Assembly (NCBI GenBank): GCA_964023275.1
Contig: OZ029914.1
Coordinates: 51,290,530-51,354,529, forward strand
Source: Norana najaformis
Lineage: Eukaryota; Annelida; Clitellata; Crassiclitellata; Hormogastridae
DNA: 64,000 nt
Reading direction: 5' to 3'
How positions within the stretch are numbered: the stretch's first letter is position 1; every line of letters begins with the position of its first letter. Below, piece by piece: positions 57,601 through 64,000 of the stretch. Both the position numbers and the translations under genes were made by a program. Under the pieces are notes generated by a model. That model saw nothing but the letters and a program-made list of their open reading frames with translations, did no database searches and was not told the DNA's origin.

Positions 57601-59839
57601 CTACTATTCACAAATATCCCATGATCAGTCAAGCACTTGTAGTTTTAAGAATGTTTAATATATATCTGCAATGCTACATTTATGACAAGCATTTGTAACT
57701 ATTGTGGCAATTAGGTAAATCTATGGATAGGACAATTAATAAATGTATATTGCACTAGTATAAAAAAACATATTTCACCATTACACAATCCAATCAGTAA
57801 CTTACTATTGTTTATCGAAACACAACTTCACCTAAACTGCCACAACGATTTTGGTTTTAACTAATGACGCCTAAATACCCTAATCTCAGAACTTAGCTCT
57901 TTTGGTTCTAAAGAATTAAGAAGTTTGCAATTATAATTGACTCCATTTGATTCGAACTGCATCGGATGTTTATGTAGAGGATTTTTCATAGTAAATAAGC
58001 ATATTTCGTAACTGATAACGAAAAATAATTTATGACATTCCAATGTGCTTATGTAAAATATATACTAACGTTTATTATTTATCCATTTCTTTACAACATA
58101 TATTTACACTTTATTTTTATATAATAAAATGTTTAGGTCGAAGTAGGTTACCGAAAATACAAATGTTCCTGTCTGAAATACACCGAAAGCAGTGTCACAG
58201 AACTCATCATCATAATCGTGGCGACTGTGGGTTCCTCGTTGGTTTTCTTCATCGTCATTATTCTAACTTCCGTTATCATCAAAAGGGTAAAGAGTTCGAA
58301 AAAGAAACCTGACCAAACTGCTCAAGGTGATAGAGTAAGAGGCACGAGAGAAATGATGCCGATGTCCAGGGGACCAGAAACTAATAGACGAGACTTAACG
58401 TCGGATGGTAGCAATCATGATCTTCAAACAGGGCGCGAAGATTACCACAGCTATATTAATCCATCAGAGGAAGACAATTACAGAGGCCAATCGTATAATG
58501 GACACTATGCAAGAACTATTGAAGGGAGCGACCACACGGGAGGGAAATATAAAGATTCCGATGACCACGACGACTACCTTGAAAGAAGTGATCGAGGCTA
58601 TAATCGTAGTTCACCAGAAAATGGCAATGGCTCTGTAAGAGGAAATAGAAGAGGCAACTGGAACGAGGGCAGCTACAGAGGAAGACGCACGAATGATGAA
58701 CTTCCAGATGATTTTTACTACGGCCGTTTTGGTGTAGAGGTAGGCTTCACTTTTGAAATGAGCATAACTATTTTCCTTGAATGAGTTTGCATTAATGAAA
58801 TGGTCCTGTTTTCGGAGAATCAATTGATTGCTTGCTTCAAAATTACAAGAAAAATGTTGTCATTAACTGTTTGAGGAGGATTCTGGCATCCATTGTCAGT
58901 TTGCCGACTTAGCAATTTTTATATCTATGAACAAGGATTTTGTCCTTTCTAGTATTCATTAAAATATTATGGCTTGAAATTTTATGAAAGTGATAAGTGC
59001 GCCGCTCTATCAGCCACAATATGTGCCTCTTTATCCATCTGACCATTAGTGACCGCTCATGAGAAAATGGCATCAAAGTGCTGTAAATTTTCGCGAAATA
59101 CGCTCTGAAAGCCAGTGGTCATAAATTTGATAAAACTCAGTTCTTTGCATATTTGTATTCCCTGTTGTGTTAGCTATCATTCTTTGAGTTCTTATGCAAA
59201 GTGTCGATCGATAAGTATTTTTATTTTACATTTTGTTACCATGCCCCGCAACAAATGCTAAAGTTTACATGTCCTTTTGGTACCCTAATTTAAGGTCGTG
59301 TGCATCAATTATTATACTTGTGACTCAGTCATCTAGGTTTCCCTCTGAATCAGCTTTTCATGAAGATTTTACTAGTGGCAGTCTCAGGGGCTTATTAGAA
59401 CACTACAATTTACTACTTTTATAAACATTCACAACCTCCAAGGCACAACAATTTAGGTTGAGTCAAAGTTATGACATGCTTTAACTCAAAAGCAGCAACA
59501 AATACACCTATATATTTAAAACAATTATCGTCTTACTATTTGTGATAGAAACAAGCGGTTTTCATCAAATTATTCAGCAATTTAAGCCCCATCTGGAGCG
59601 ATATCAAACTCATATTTTATTTTTGCCGACTTTGGTACCCTTTTCACATATCCGATCTTATTTGCGTAAACTTGCTTAAGGACCTATGAAAGCAAAATAT
59701 TGATTATACTTAGGGATAACAAGTGACAAATTAGATTACGTATGTTTACAGTTTGTTTCCTTTATCGCTTTAGACGCAAAACTCACCTCGAAGATATTTT
59801 AATCAAGACGGAAGTTACGGACACCGAATAAAGTACTAA
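42976..59839 (+). CDS. Receptor gene D: complete Ig-Ig-stalk-IPT-TM receptor, 12 exons
   Basis: Exons 42976-43042, 44931-45260, 47110-47433, 48729-48824, 49541-49735, 52041-52185, 52655-52831, 54024-54141, 56635-57033, 57277-57450, 58137-58739, 59774-59839. They sum to 2694 nt with all phases matching and no internal stop: 897 residues. Layout by residue: signal peptide 1-22, Ig1 23-132, Ig2 133-240, Thr-rich stalk 241-337, IPT/TIG repeats and plexin-like region 338-697 with basic motifs at 526-529 and 540-543, TM 698-723, Tyr-containing tail 724-897. The IPT-to-membrane part is plexin/MET-like, but there is no Sema domain, no RasGAP and no kinase. It is probably a cell-surface recognition receptor; ligand and signalling are unknown. 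It is the reference copy for judging damage in A, B, C and E. Confidence 0.85.
43043..44930 (+). other. Gene D intron 1
   Basis: Aligns with intron 1 of A and E and lacks the LINE at 2689-3497 and the insert at 4275-4850 that A has. No other feature. Confidence 0.55.
44931..45260 (+). CDS. Gene D Ig1 exon
   Basis: 330 nt, phase 1 both sides. AYEECVTTLRNTVVYEGTLD, FSCAAEPKSTAWSVRP, then GLYRVQFANNTNQ and KLIVIR. An Ig-like fold with B-strand Cys and C-strand Trp; the F-strand position that normally holds Cys is Val (YRV). Cys near the N-terminus is conserved in A and E. Several N-glycosylation sequons (NFT, NQT, NAT, NNT). Confidence 0.85.
45559..45618. repeat. (GA)n microsatellite
   Basis: Interrupted AG/GAGG repeat, next to the LINE end that follows. 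Confidence 0.9.
45620..46340 (+). mobile_element. LINE 3' coding fragment in gene D intron 2
   Basis: LNVLKTCVFSTALYASEART, then FEMYCYRRISHLNWT and LRLFGHICRMD, GRRGRPNREWADDIRDW: the end of an RTE-like reverse transcriptase (LYG.E.W, FEM..YRR, FGH..RM, GRP...W.DDI). The open frame covers about 45774-46175. Confidence 0.8.
46341..47109 (+). other. Gene D intron 2, remainder
   Basis: No feature recognised before the Ig2 acceptor TTCTTGCAG. Confidence 0.5.
47110..47433 (+). CDS. Gene D Ig2 exon
   Basis: 324 nt, phase 1 both sides. GPICTCNQSASDAVTLTCTI (B-strand Cys), IMNCSANDQF, AAYDCLLTL (F-strand Cys) and NAPDFSES. Where C and B have Trp in the C strand (VMTW) this copy has Asn-Cys (IMNC), a rare loss of the core Trp in an otherwise open domain. 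Confidence 0.8.
47434..47999 (+). other. Gene D intron 3, first part
   Basis: A/T-rich, no feature recognised up to the LINE. Confidence 0.5.
48000..48705 (-). mobile_element. LINE reverse-transcriptase fragment abutting stalk exon 1
   Basis: Minus strand from about 48705: IRVGKQACLITP, IFNILAEMFIRAVLDG, then later EKLQICDVP and further on KRVENA, similar to the QGC.LSP.LFN..AE and following motifs of RTE-like reverse transcriptases, with many breaks. Its edge lies only about 23 bases before the stalk exon at 48729. Confidence 0.65.
48729..48824 (+). CDS. Gene D stalk exon 1
   Basis: 96 nt, phase 1 both sides. VCDVATTTREVSTTESPTAA and LISTTAKTSSTTG: a Ser/Thr-rich segment for O-glycosylation. 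It ends STTG|GTACAC exactly like stalk exon 2, so the two are duplicates. It starts with V-C like the giant exon of gene C. Confidence 0.75.
48825..49540 (+). other. Gene D intron 4
   Basis: Around 49030-49090 there is CGGGTTCGAACCTCC, a Pol III B-box-like piece of a tRNA-derived SINE related to the one at 51676. Nothing else recognised. Confidence 0.4.
49541..49735 (+). CDS. Gene D stalk exon 2
   Basis: 195 nt, phase 1 both sides. VRTNTSTITTTKTPITTNTT and on to SISTTKPPTS-like and TTATTPSTTG endings (the second segment reads MQISTTKPPTSTLLPTTATT). A Thr/Pro-rich mucin-type stalk of 65 residues, against about 2660 in gene C. Confidence 0.8.
49736..52040 (+). other. Gene D intron 5
   Basis: No exon. 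50440-51050 has a denser, repeat-like composition, with a minus-strand frame at 50580-50804, and may be an old mobile-element fragment of unknown family. A SINE follows at 51676-51860. Confidence 0.45.
51676..51860 (+). mobile_element. tRNA-derived SINE with (TAA)n tail
   Basis: Head GGGGCACGGTAGCCGAATTG (A-box region) and GGGTTCGAGCC (B-box), then a body with TTGAGCAAGTACTTCACTCA and a TAATAATAATAA tail. The anticodon-arm region is not tRNA-like enough for a functional tRNA. Confidence 0.7.
52041..52185 (+). CDS. Gene D IPT1 exon, first half
   Basis: 145 nt, acceptor phase 1, donor phase 2. FFVEPDFGPIAGGTKVTVIC and later VYFGSHLLGQ: the P..GP..GGT.VT... start of an IPT/TIG domain as in plexin and MET. 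An acceptor three bases earlier (CTTTAG, giving one more Ala) is also possible. Confidence 0.85.
52655..52831 (+). CDS. Gene D IPT exon (end of IPT1, start of IPT2)
   Basis: 177 nt, phase 2 both sides. LNFTVLTPPVDESAIGQSLP, then FTYKPNPEVHDVSPKRLTLR. It closes IPT1 and opens IPT2. Confidence 0.85.
52832..54023 (+). other. Gene D intron 7
   Basis: Paralogous to 9113-10320 of gene A, with the same antisense frame of about 62 codons at 53419-53607. No exon. Confidence 0.55.
54024..54141 (+). CDS. Gene D IPT2 exon
   Basis: 118 nt, phase 2 to phase 0. SGGIRLHVSGGNLSSVARPL then VVVKRNNGSFSNETFA. GG..L.V.G.NL is the IPT signature. Confidence 0.85.
54563..55180 (+). mobile_element. LINE 3' end with (ATTGT)n tail in gene D intron 8
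   Basis: LTRLDYCNSIVYGLPE, then LPVCERIRFKLALFVFKACS, RLFSVSGPSIWNSLPPYVRD and FCSDLKTYLFQ: LDYCN..Y, LP...RI.FK, WN.LP..R and LK..LF are the canonical end of CR1/L2/Jockey-group ORF2. A TGA interrupts the long frame once (about 54768). It ends in an ATTGT microsatellite. Gene A lacks it at the same point (after GGATTTGTTGAAC, about 10857). Confidence 0.85.
55274..56443 (+). mobile_element. MULE (Mutator-like) DNA transposon with repeat-array ends
   Basis: 1170 bp. It is flanked by ATTATATA on both sides (55266-55273 and 56444-56451), an 8-bp target duplication; gene A has the single site ATAATATA. The ends are inverted arrays of a unit of about 17 bases around CGCACATAGGACTAT (left 55274-55440, right about 56285-56443). 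Inside, 55575-56112 encodes the C-terminal part of a MULE transposase (NYGPPLFSIETWNQRD, TNIVEGWHHG, then in another frame HPTLWKFLSELK), with the catalytic N-terminal part missing and one frame change. It is a deleted, non-autonomous copy. Confidence 0.85.
55575..56112 (+). pseudogene. MULE transposase C-terminal fragment
   Basis: Two overlapping frames cover the fragment: one from 55575 to about 55890, then another to the stop at 56110-56112 ending in ATYGQTDILTYLRSMAYL. P-F...WN..D....G..R..N..EGWH is the hallmark C-terminal block of MULE transposases. The DDE residues would lie upstream and are not present. Confidence 0.75.
56635..57033 (+). CDS. Gene D membrane-proximal plexin-like exon with basic cleavage motifs
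   Basis: 399 nt, phase 0 both sides, residues 485-617. MTCLSPPIYIPDDF ends an IPT domain; then YRRRRAAT (56758-56769) and SRRKRQSD (56800-56811); then IYIEVVFDGYLRYFDDILRD, PSLTCPAE and NEFIKIK. RRRR and RRKR fit proprotein convertase sites, and plexins and MET are known to be cut in this way in their ectodomains. Confidence 0.85.
57277..57450 (+). CDS. Gene D last IPT exon
   Basis: 174 nt, phase 0 both sides. SSCCNADSYVIHLGNDFCNV then TDNQLTCKPPKTKP and FCGQNIAIL. This matches the plexin/MET C.V..L.D..L.C.PP pattern. Confidence 0.85.
57451..58136 (+). other. Gene D intron before the TM exon
   Basis: Empty-site counterpart of the gene A intron 12053-13338: it lacks the MITE and has only a very short TA run. 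No other feature. Confidence 0.65.
58137..58739 (+). CDS. Gene D transmembrane and cytoplasmic exon
   Basis: 603 nt, 201 codons, phase 0 both sides. VEVGYRKYKCSCLKY is the final IPT strand; LIIIIVATVGSSLVFFIVII and on is the membrane helix; KRVKSSKKK is stop-transfer. The tail has GTREMMPMSRGPETNRR, YHSYINPSE, DNYRGQSYNGHYAR, DDYLERSDRGYNRS and ends DELPDDFYYGRFGVE. It is rich in Tyr, Asp, Arg and Gly, with no known catalytic domain. SYIN fits Y-x-N (Grb2 SH2 type) by consensus only. Confidence 0.85.
58740..59773 (+). other. Gene D last intron
   Basis: Paralogous to 13792-14924 in A. No feature recognised. Confidence 0.55.
59774..59839 (+). CDS. Gene D terminal exon
   Basis: TQNSPRRYFNQDGSYGHRIK, Y, stop TAA (59837-59839). 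It joins in phase 0 after FGVE. Acceptor ATCGCTTTAG is identical in A. Confidence 0.8.
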   Translation, partial: TQNSPRRYFNQDGSYGHRIKY

Positions 59840-60574
59840 CAAGTAGTTCATTACTGAAGGAGTTCCTGGGCATCGTCAAAAGAAGCATTGACTCTACGAT
59901 CGTGACAGCCTATGTAATTGGTGTTACATGATTAATATAGGAAATTCTGTGTTTCATTTCTTAAAGTATTTTGAATTATCTAAACTGCCGCTTCTTGTTA
60001 GTCCTACTTGAGAAGAGAGGCGCAGAAATGCACCAGTAAAATTGTCCAAGTGAGGAAGACCGAACTTAAATTAACCTAACAATGTATCGATGCCCTATAT
60101 TTGGCCATCAGCCTTACTGATCGATTTATTGCCCTTATATGCATTTTTCTTTCATGCTTGTTGTAACAATAGAAAACATATTTTAGCAGGGTAGCACTGC
60201 TGAGATTTTTAAGATCGTTTAATATGTTGGTTTAAGTACGTTTAAAGCGACACAATCACTATAAACTAAGAAGAATTGACTTTTCTGCTTGTCTGTCATG
60301 CAAGTCGACAAAATACATAAAACCTAAATTTGATGAAATTATGAGAGTAGAGCTAAGGCTCTTGTGCATCCTTATGTCCTAGACAAAATTTCAAGTTTCT
60401 ACATAGAACTTCAGAACTTACATGGGAAACACATGTATAAAATAAATTTTAATTTTAACACTGTCCTCTATAAAATCATCATTTTTACTTCCATATCACC
60501 CTTCTAGACTGTTAAATTTTTTGATAAAGGCTTGTTGCTGAAGCCTAGATTAGGGCTATATGTGGAATTATATG
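59840..60574 (+). other. 3' flank of gene D
   Basis: Probable 3' UTR and intergenic DNA, paralogous to 14991-15754. An AATAAA occurs at 60441-60446. No gene. Confidence 0.5.
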
Positions 60575-61160
60575 TTTTGTAAAGGCGCTATATATACGTT
60601 GTACATAATTTTATTATTTTATTATTAAATGAAAATATAAAAAGGCGCTATTCATTGTTTTCTGCCGACTCTAGACCCACCACTTACAGTGGGCATTAGT
60701 CTCGCGAAGACCAATCTAGCGTAATTTTAACACCACTCCTCGCCGAGCTGTTGGAAGAAGATCTTTTCGTCAGATCCTTTTGTAGGCAACAGACGAGAAC
60801 AACATTATTTTCTTCCAGTGGACCTGCACAAGGAATGCACCATAAAACTCGTGTGTATATTGCTGTGCATACATGTGTTTACAACGAGTCACGCGTCTTC
60901 TGTTAGCGAAAAGACTACGAACGAGATATATTGCCTAAGGTATTATATGCGTCGGATAGGCCAACAATTGTCATTGCACAGCAGGATGAAGAAGGAGAGT
61001 ACCGACATTGTGTAAAACATTTTATATGTCCTGATGTTCATATCTGCACTGACTTCATAAATTCTTCGATTTGTCTTTAGTACGTTGATAAATTTTACGG
61101 AGCTGTTACTAATTGTACGTCTGTGTTTTCAATTTTTTGCGACAGGTAAAATTTAGGATT
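60575..61160 (+). promoter_or_regulatory. Conserved upstream module, copy E
   Basis: GTAAAGGCGCTATATATACG, CCACCACTTACAGTGGGC, CAACAGACGAGAACAAC, CTGTTAGCGAAAAGACTACG and GAGAGTACCGACATT, in the order of the other copies. It is closest to copy B. Confidence 0.45.
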
Positions 61161-61563
61161 TTTCTACTGTGCACCCATAGCCGGCCAAATTTTAGGCAGT
61201 GCAAAATACGGTGCATAGCTCTATTGTTGAGGAATGTGGACACTAAACTAACTCAAAGGTATTATTCTAAGGCAACTAAAAATGCCCTTTGGTAGTTAAC
61301 CTATGGTTTTCAAGAAGTAGTGGCATTAACGAATAGTGACACGTCACCGAAGTATAGAACCATTCTAGAGAGGTTTGCAGAACGGGCACTTAAGATAATA
61401 CCTTTACTCTAAAGAAAGAACCCATTTCTGTATGTTTCAATCACCTAACGACCGACATCCCAATGGTTGACTGCTATAGTTCTAACAAGAATTAATAAAC
61501 CGTTACCGGGTGTAGTGTGCTAATAGTTTTGGTGACAGCTGAAATAAAAGTTGAAGCAACGAG
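61161..61563 (+). other. Upstream region of gene E
   Basis: Short interval, partly alignable with the C and D upstream regions. No feature apart from the conserved block that follows. Confidence 0.5.
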
Positions 61564-61581
61564 GAACAAACATCTTGCAAA
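61564..61581 (+). promoter_or_regulatory. Short conserved block before gene E start
   Basis: GAACAAACATCTTGCAAA, about 40 bases before the ATG at 61619, shared with A, C and D. Confidence 0.45.
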
Positions 61582-61618
61582 GCAGAATATGGTCATCTAT
61601 CGAGACAACACATACGTG

Positions 61619-61673
61619 ATGGCAAAGTTCCTTCTCTTGCTTATTTGCATTCTGCTTCTAACAACAACAAACG
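61619..61673 (+). CDS. Gene E exon 1: signal peptide
   Basis: MAKFLLLLICILLLTTTN and one base of Gly, then GTAAGC; phase 1. Four codons shorter than the other copies between MAK and FLL. Confidence 0.8.
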
Positions 61674-64000
61674 GTAAGCCATTGACATAATGCACCATAG
61701 TTGCTTATCAGCACAATTTTTAGATCATTTGCCCAAATTGTTTATAATCGAAAGATGATGGGAAATATATTATCATCTTTATAATTATTAAATGAACAAT
61801 ACAGGAACATGGTTTCTAGATGGTCGTCAACTCTTAGTGAGCCGCATAACCTACAGTGGATATTGTTGTCTATCGATTCTACAACATGCTGTGGATTGCA
61901 GACTGTCGCGTTAAAGAAGCCGACCGTTGCGATTCTATGAAATGGGTCAAGTGAAGTAATCGCTCATTTACTAAATGCCTCATGCAAAATAAATCCCTGG
62001 AGGCTTGGTCCAATGATTCGACAAAATTTCGGATTCAATAAAAACACAACTACAATAGTTCAGCAAATGGAAAGTACATCCCCGAAGGGTTACATGGTTT
62101 GCCAACGCAATGTACGTTTTGTCATGATGCACCGGAATTCGCACAGCTGACGTAGAGGTCAAAGGCAAACGAACGCCTTCTCTAATGTATCAAGCTAAAG
62201 TAGTGTTGTGCAACAGCTGTAAATGAGAAACCACTCAACCGATCAACGTTCTAAAGATCTCAACCGAAGTCTATTCTAAAGCGACACCCAATATAAATGT
62301 ATGTGACGTGTTGGCTTTAACTGTGTGCAGGCTGGTCGCAAATGTATTCCTTATTGTCGGTGTTGTGTTGCATAGAGAACTTGTGACCATGAAGCCTATC
62401 GGGTTCGGTCTCCGCTCAGCCTATTCTAGTGACATTAACGAAGAATGGCACGTCACCGACGTATAGACCTAAAACAGTTATGTTTTATAAGCAAAACCGA
62501 TTTTCGTATTACAGAACGTCAATTAATTTACGTTCAAGTGGAATGTAACTTTTAAAATCTACAATTATCACAAATTAGCTGTTGTAAATCATATGACTTC
62601 TAATTTCAAAACTCTCCTAGTCTTTTTCGTTGCACTCTTTCTCTTTCCTCCTTTATCGAAATGGTCAATGAGACGCCTATTTCAAGGTGTAAGTGGGTTC
62701 AAGCCTAACCCTAAATGCACGATAATACAAATGTGGACAACTATCAATTGCAAACAACCAACCTTTTACGGTACTGGCACCGAATATGTTAAAGAGTAAC
62801 ATGACTGTAAATTTTACGAAATATTCACCAGTGAATTCCTGAACGCATGAGTTCAAATTCAGAGTAGGGTTTGTGAGTCATTCTTAACAAGCGCTTCGCA
62901 AATATTCAAATGCATGCAAAGGGAAATATAATGATGAATCAACACTTTGGCCATATAATTGTGAAACCGGTGTGGTGACATTTAATCACGCAACACTTCA
63001 TCACTCCTGCACTTAATTACGCAGACAGTAATTCACATCTATATTAAAATTTAAAACGGCTAAGAAAATACAAGATGGGCAAGAATTTAAAAATGGAATG
63101 CTTTTTATTTTGTTAAACATGTTAAGGTGACCAATAACTATAATAAGTACATAAACTATTATTTCGCTGGAAGAATGACATTCAGCTATTTTCTTTAGCC
63201 TTTCTTCCAACATCGATGTCTCTTTGAAACAGCGGGTTCCACATCATGCAGTAATACCTTGAAATAAGAGCTTTTGCATGTGCGAATAGTATATATATTC
63301 TGCGTGAACGTCCACAGCAGTCGATGGTGGCAGTGGAAGACAGCTTGTTAAGGGCAACCTATGCAGCGCATGGCCCAGCGTAATTCGTGGTTTGTTTCAC
63401 AATCACTTTTTGTGATAGCTCCTAAATCGAGCGCACTATGCTGAAATATTTCATTAATGCAGCGTTACGGTAGAAATGCCTTCTCGAAATCAGCAAGTAT
63501 ACTTTCAGGAGCCTCAAGAGGAATTACATTTTATTTTTAACCTTGCCCAATCAGTAAAATTTATATATCACTTTGCTTATTTTCTGCGGCGTAGCAAATT
63601 CCAACAGCCGTTATAATATTCAGTAGCATAGATTACCAGTGGACACTGAATACGAAATTACATCACTATTGCCAGAAATTGTTTCAGGTGCATATGAACA
63701 ATTTGCGTCGTCCCTAAGAAATATCGTTGTTTGCGAGGGAACAATGAATACGACGTTAAACTGTACAGTGAATCCTGGTCGATTAGGCCAACTCATAGTA
63801 GGCCTACATCTTCTTCATATAATTGTTTTCATGTTTTCACGCAGTTGCATACCAGGATTGCGTGACGACCCTAAGAAATACCGTCGTTTATGAAGGAACC
63901 CTGGATACGATCTTGGGCTGTTCAACTGGACCCAACGGCTCGGCGTGGACGGTTAGGCCAACTTCAAAGGCGCTTACAGCTAATCAAATCACCAACTTTA
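61619..64000 (+). CDS. Receptor gene E, partial (runs off the window)
   Basis: Signal exon 61619-61673, a shortened Ig1 exon 63688-63790 and a second Ig1 exon from 63845 that is open to the window end. All junctions are phase 1. It is of the A/D Ig1 type (VVYEGTLDT). What follows (Ig2, stalk, IPT, TM) lies outside. Its intron 1 aligns with those of A and D. As far as visible the gene could be intact if the shortened Ig1 exon is skipped. Confidence 0.7.
61674..63687 (+). other. Gene E intron 1
   Basis: Paralogous to intron 1 of A and D up to the GACACTGAATACGAAATTAC stretch before the acceptor. 63000-63640 is extra relative to D. No exon or mobile element recognised. Confidence 0.5.
63688..63790 (+). 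pseudogene. Gene E first Ig1 exon, shortened
   Basis: AYEQFASSLRNIVVCEGTMN, then LNCTVNPGRLGQL: the first third of Ig1, after TTTCAG. A piece around the C strand (PKSTAW) is lost and the sequence diverges after CCAACTC. The N-terminal Cys of the family is Phe here. The open frame runs on into intron-like sequence. Confidence 0.65.
63845..64000 (+). CDS. Gene E second Ig1 exon, cut by the window end
   Basis: After TTTTCACGCAG: VAYQDCVTTLRNTVVYEGTL, then LGCSTGPNGSAWTVRPTS. It keeps the N-terminal Cys, B-strand Cys and C-strand Trp of the A/D type. It is open to the last base. Confidence 0.75.

Overview
The window is nuclear DNA from an animal. Genes are split by GT-AG introns, introns run from about 0.1 to 2.5 kb, and the non-coding part is full of LINE ends, tRNA-derived SINEs, MITEs and microsatellites. 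A marine invertebrate, possibly an echinoderm or another deuterostome, is plausible, partly from the many TAGGCCTA palindromes, but the taxon cannot be fixed from the sequence.

Almost everything belongs to one tandem, same-strand cluster of related single-pass receptor genes, called A to E here. D (42976-59839) is the only one complete and open from end to end: 12 exons whose lengths sum to 2694 nt, giving 897 codons plus a stop. Its order is signal peptide, two Ig-like domains, a two-exon Thr-rich stalk, IPT/TIG repeats and a membrane-proximal region of plexin/MET type with two dibasic-rich (furin-like) sites, a transmembrane helix, and a short Tyr-containing tail without a plexin GAP or kinase domain. 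A (2279-14990) is a sister copy of D with intact 3' exons, but Ig2, the stalk and half of the first IPT exon are replaced by transposon and repeat DNA. B (18027-20233) is a shorter type: Ig1, Ig2, a different TM exon and a tail with YxxL/I motifs; its Ig exons are broken. C (25348-36019) has a signal peptide, one enormous Thr/Pro mucin-like exon of about 8 kb (26118-34105), then Ig1 and Ig2, but no visible TM exon. E (61619 to the window end) has a signal peptide and two tandem Ig1 exons, the first shortened, and runs off the edge.

The flanks were duplicated with the genes. A module of about 0.5 kb recurs upstream of all five genes, a short block lies about 40-55 bases before four of the start codons, and introns align between A, D and E. 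The extracellular exons from Ig1 to the stalk all have phase 1 at both ends, so domains can be gained, lost or reordered without breaking frame, which is what the copies show. Because A and D are sister copies, A shows the unoccupied sites of a LINE and a MULE inserted in D, and D shows the unoccupied site of a MITE inserted in A.

Together the genes look like a rapidly evolving family of cell-surface recognition receptors, analogous in layout to invertebrate allorecognition or immune receptor clusters. That role is inferred from architecture only.
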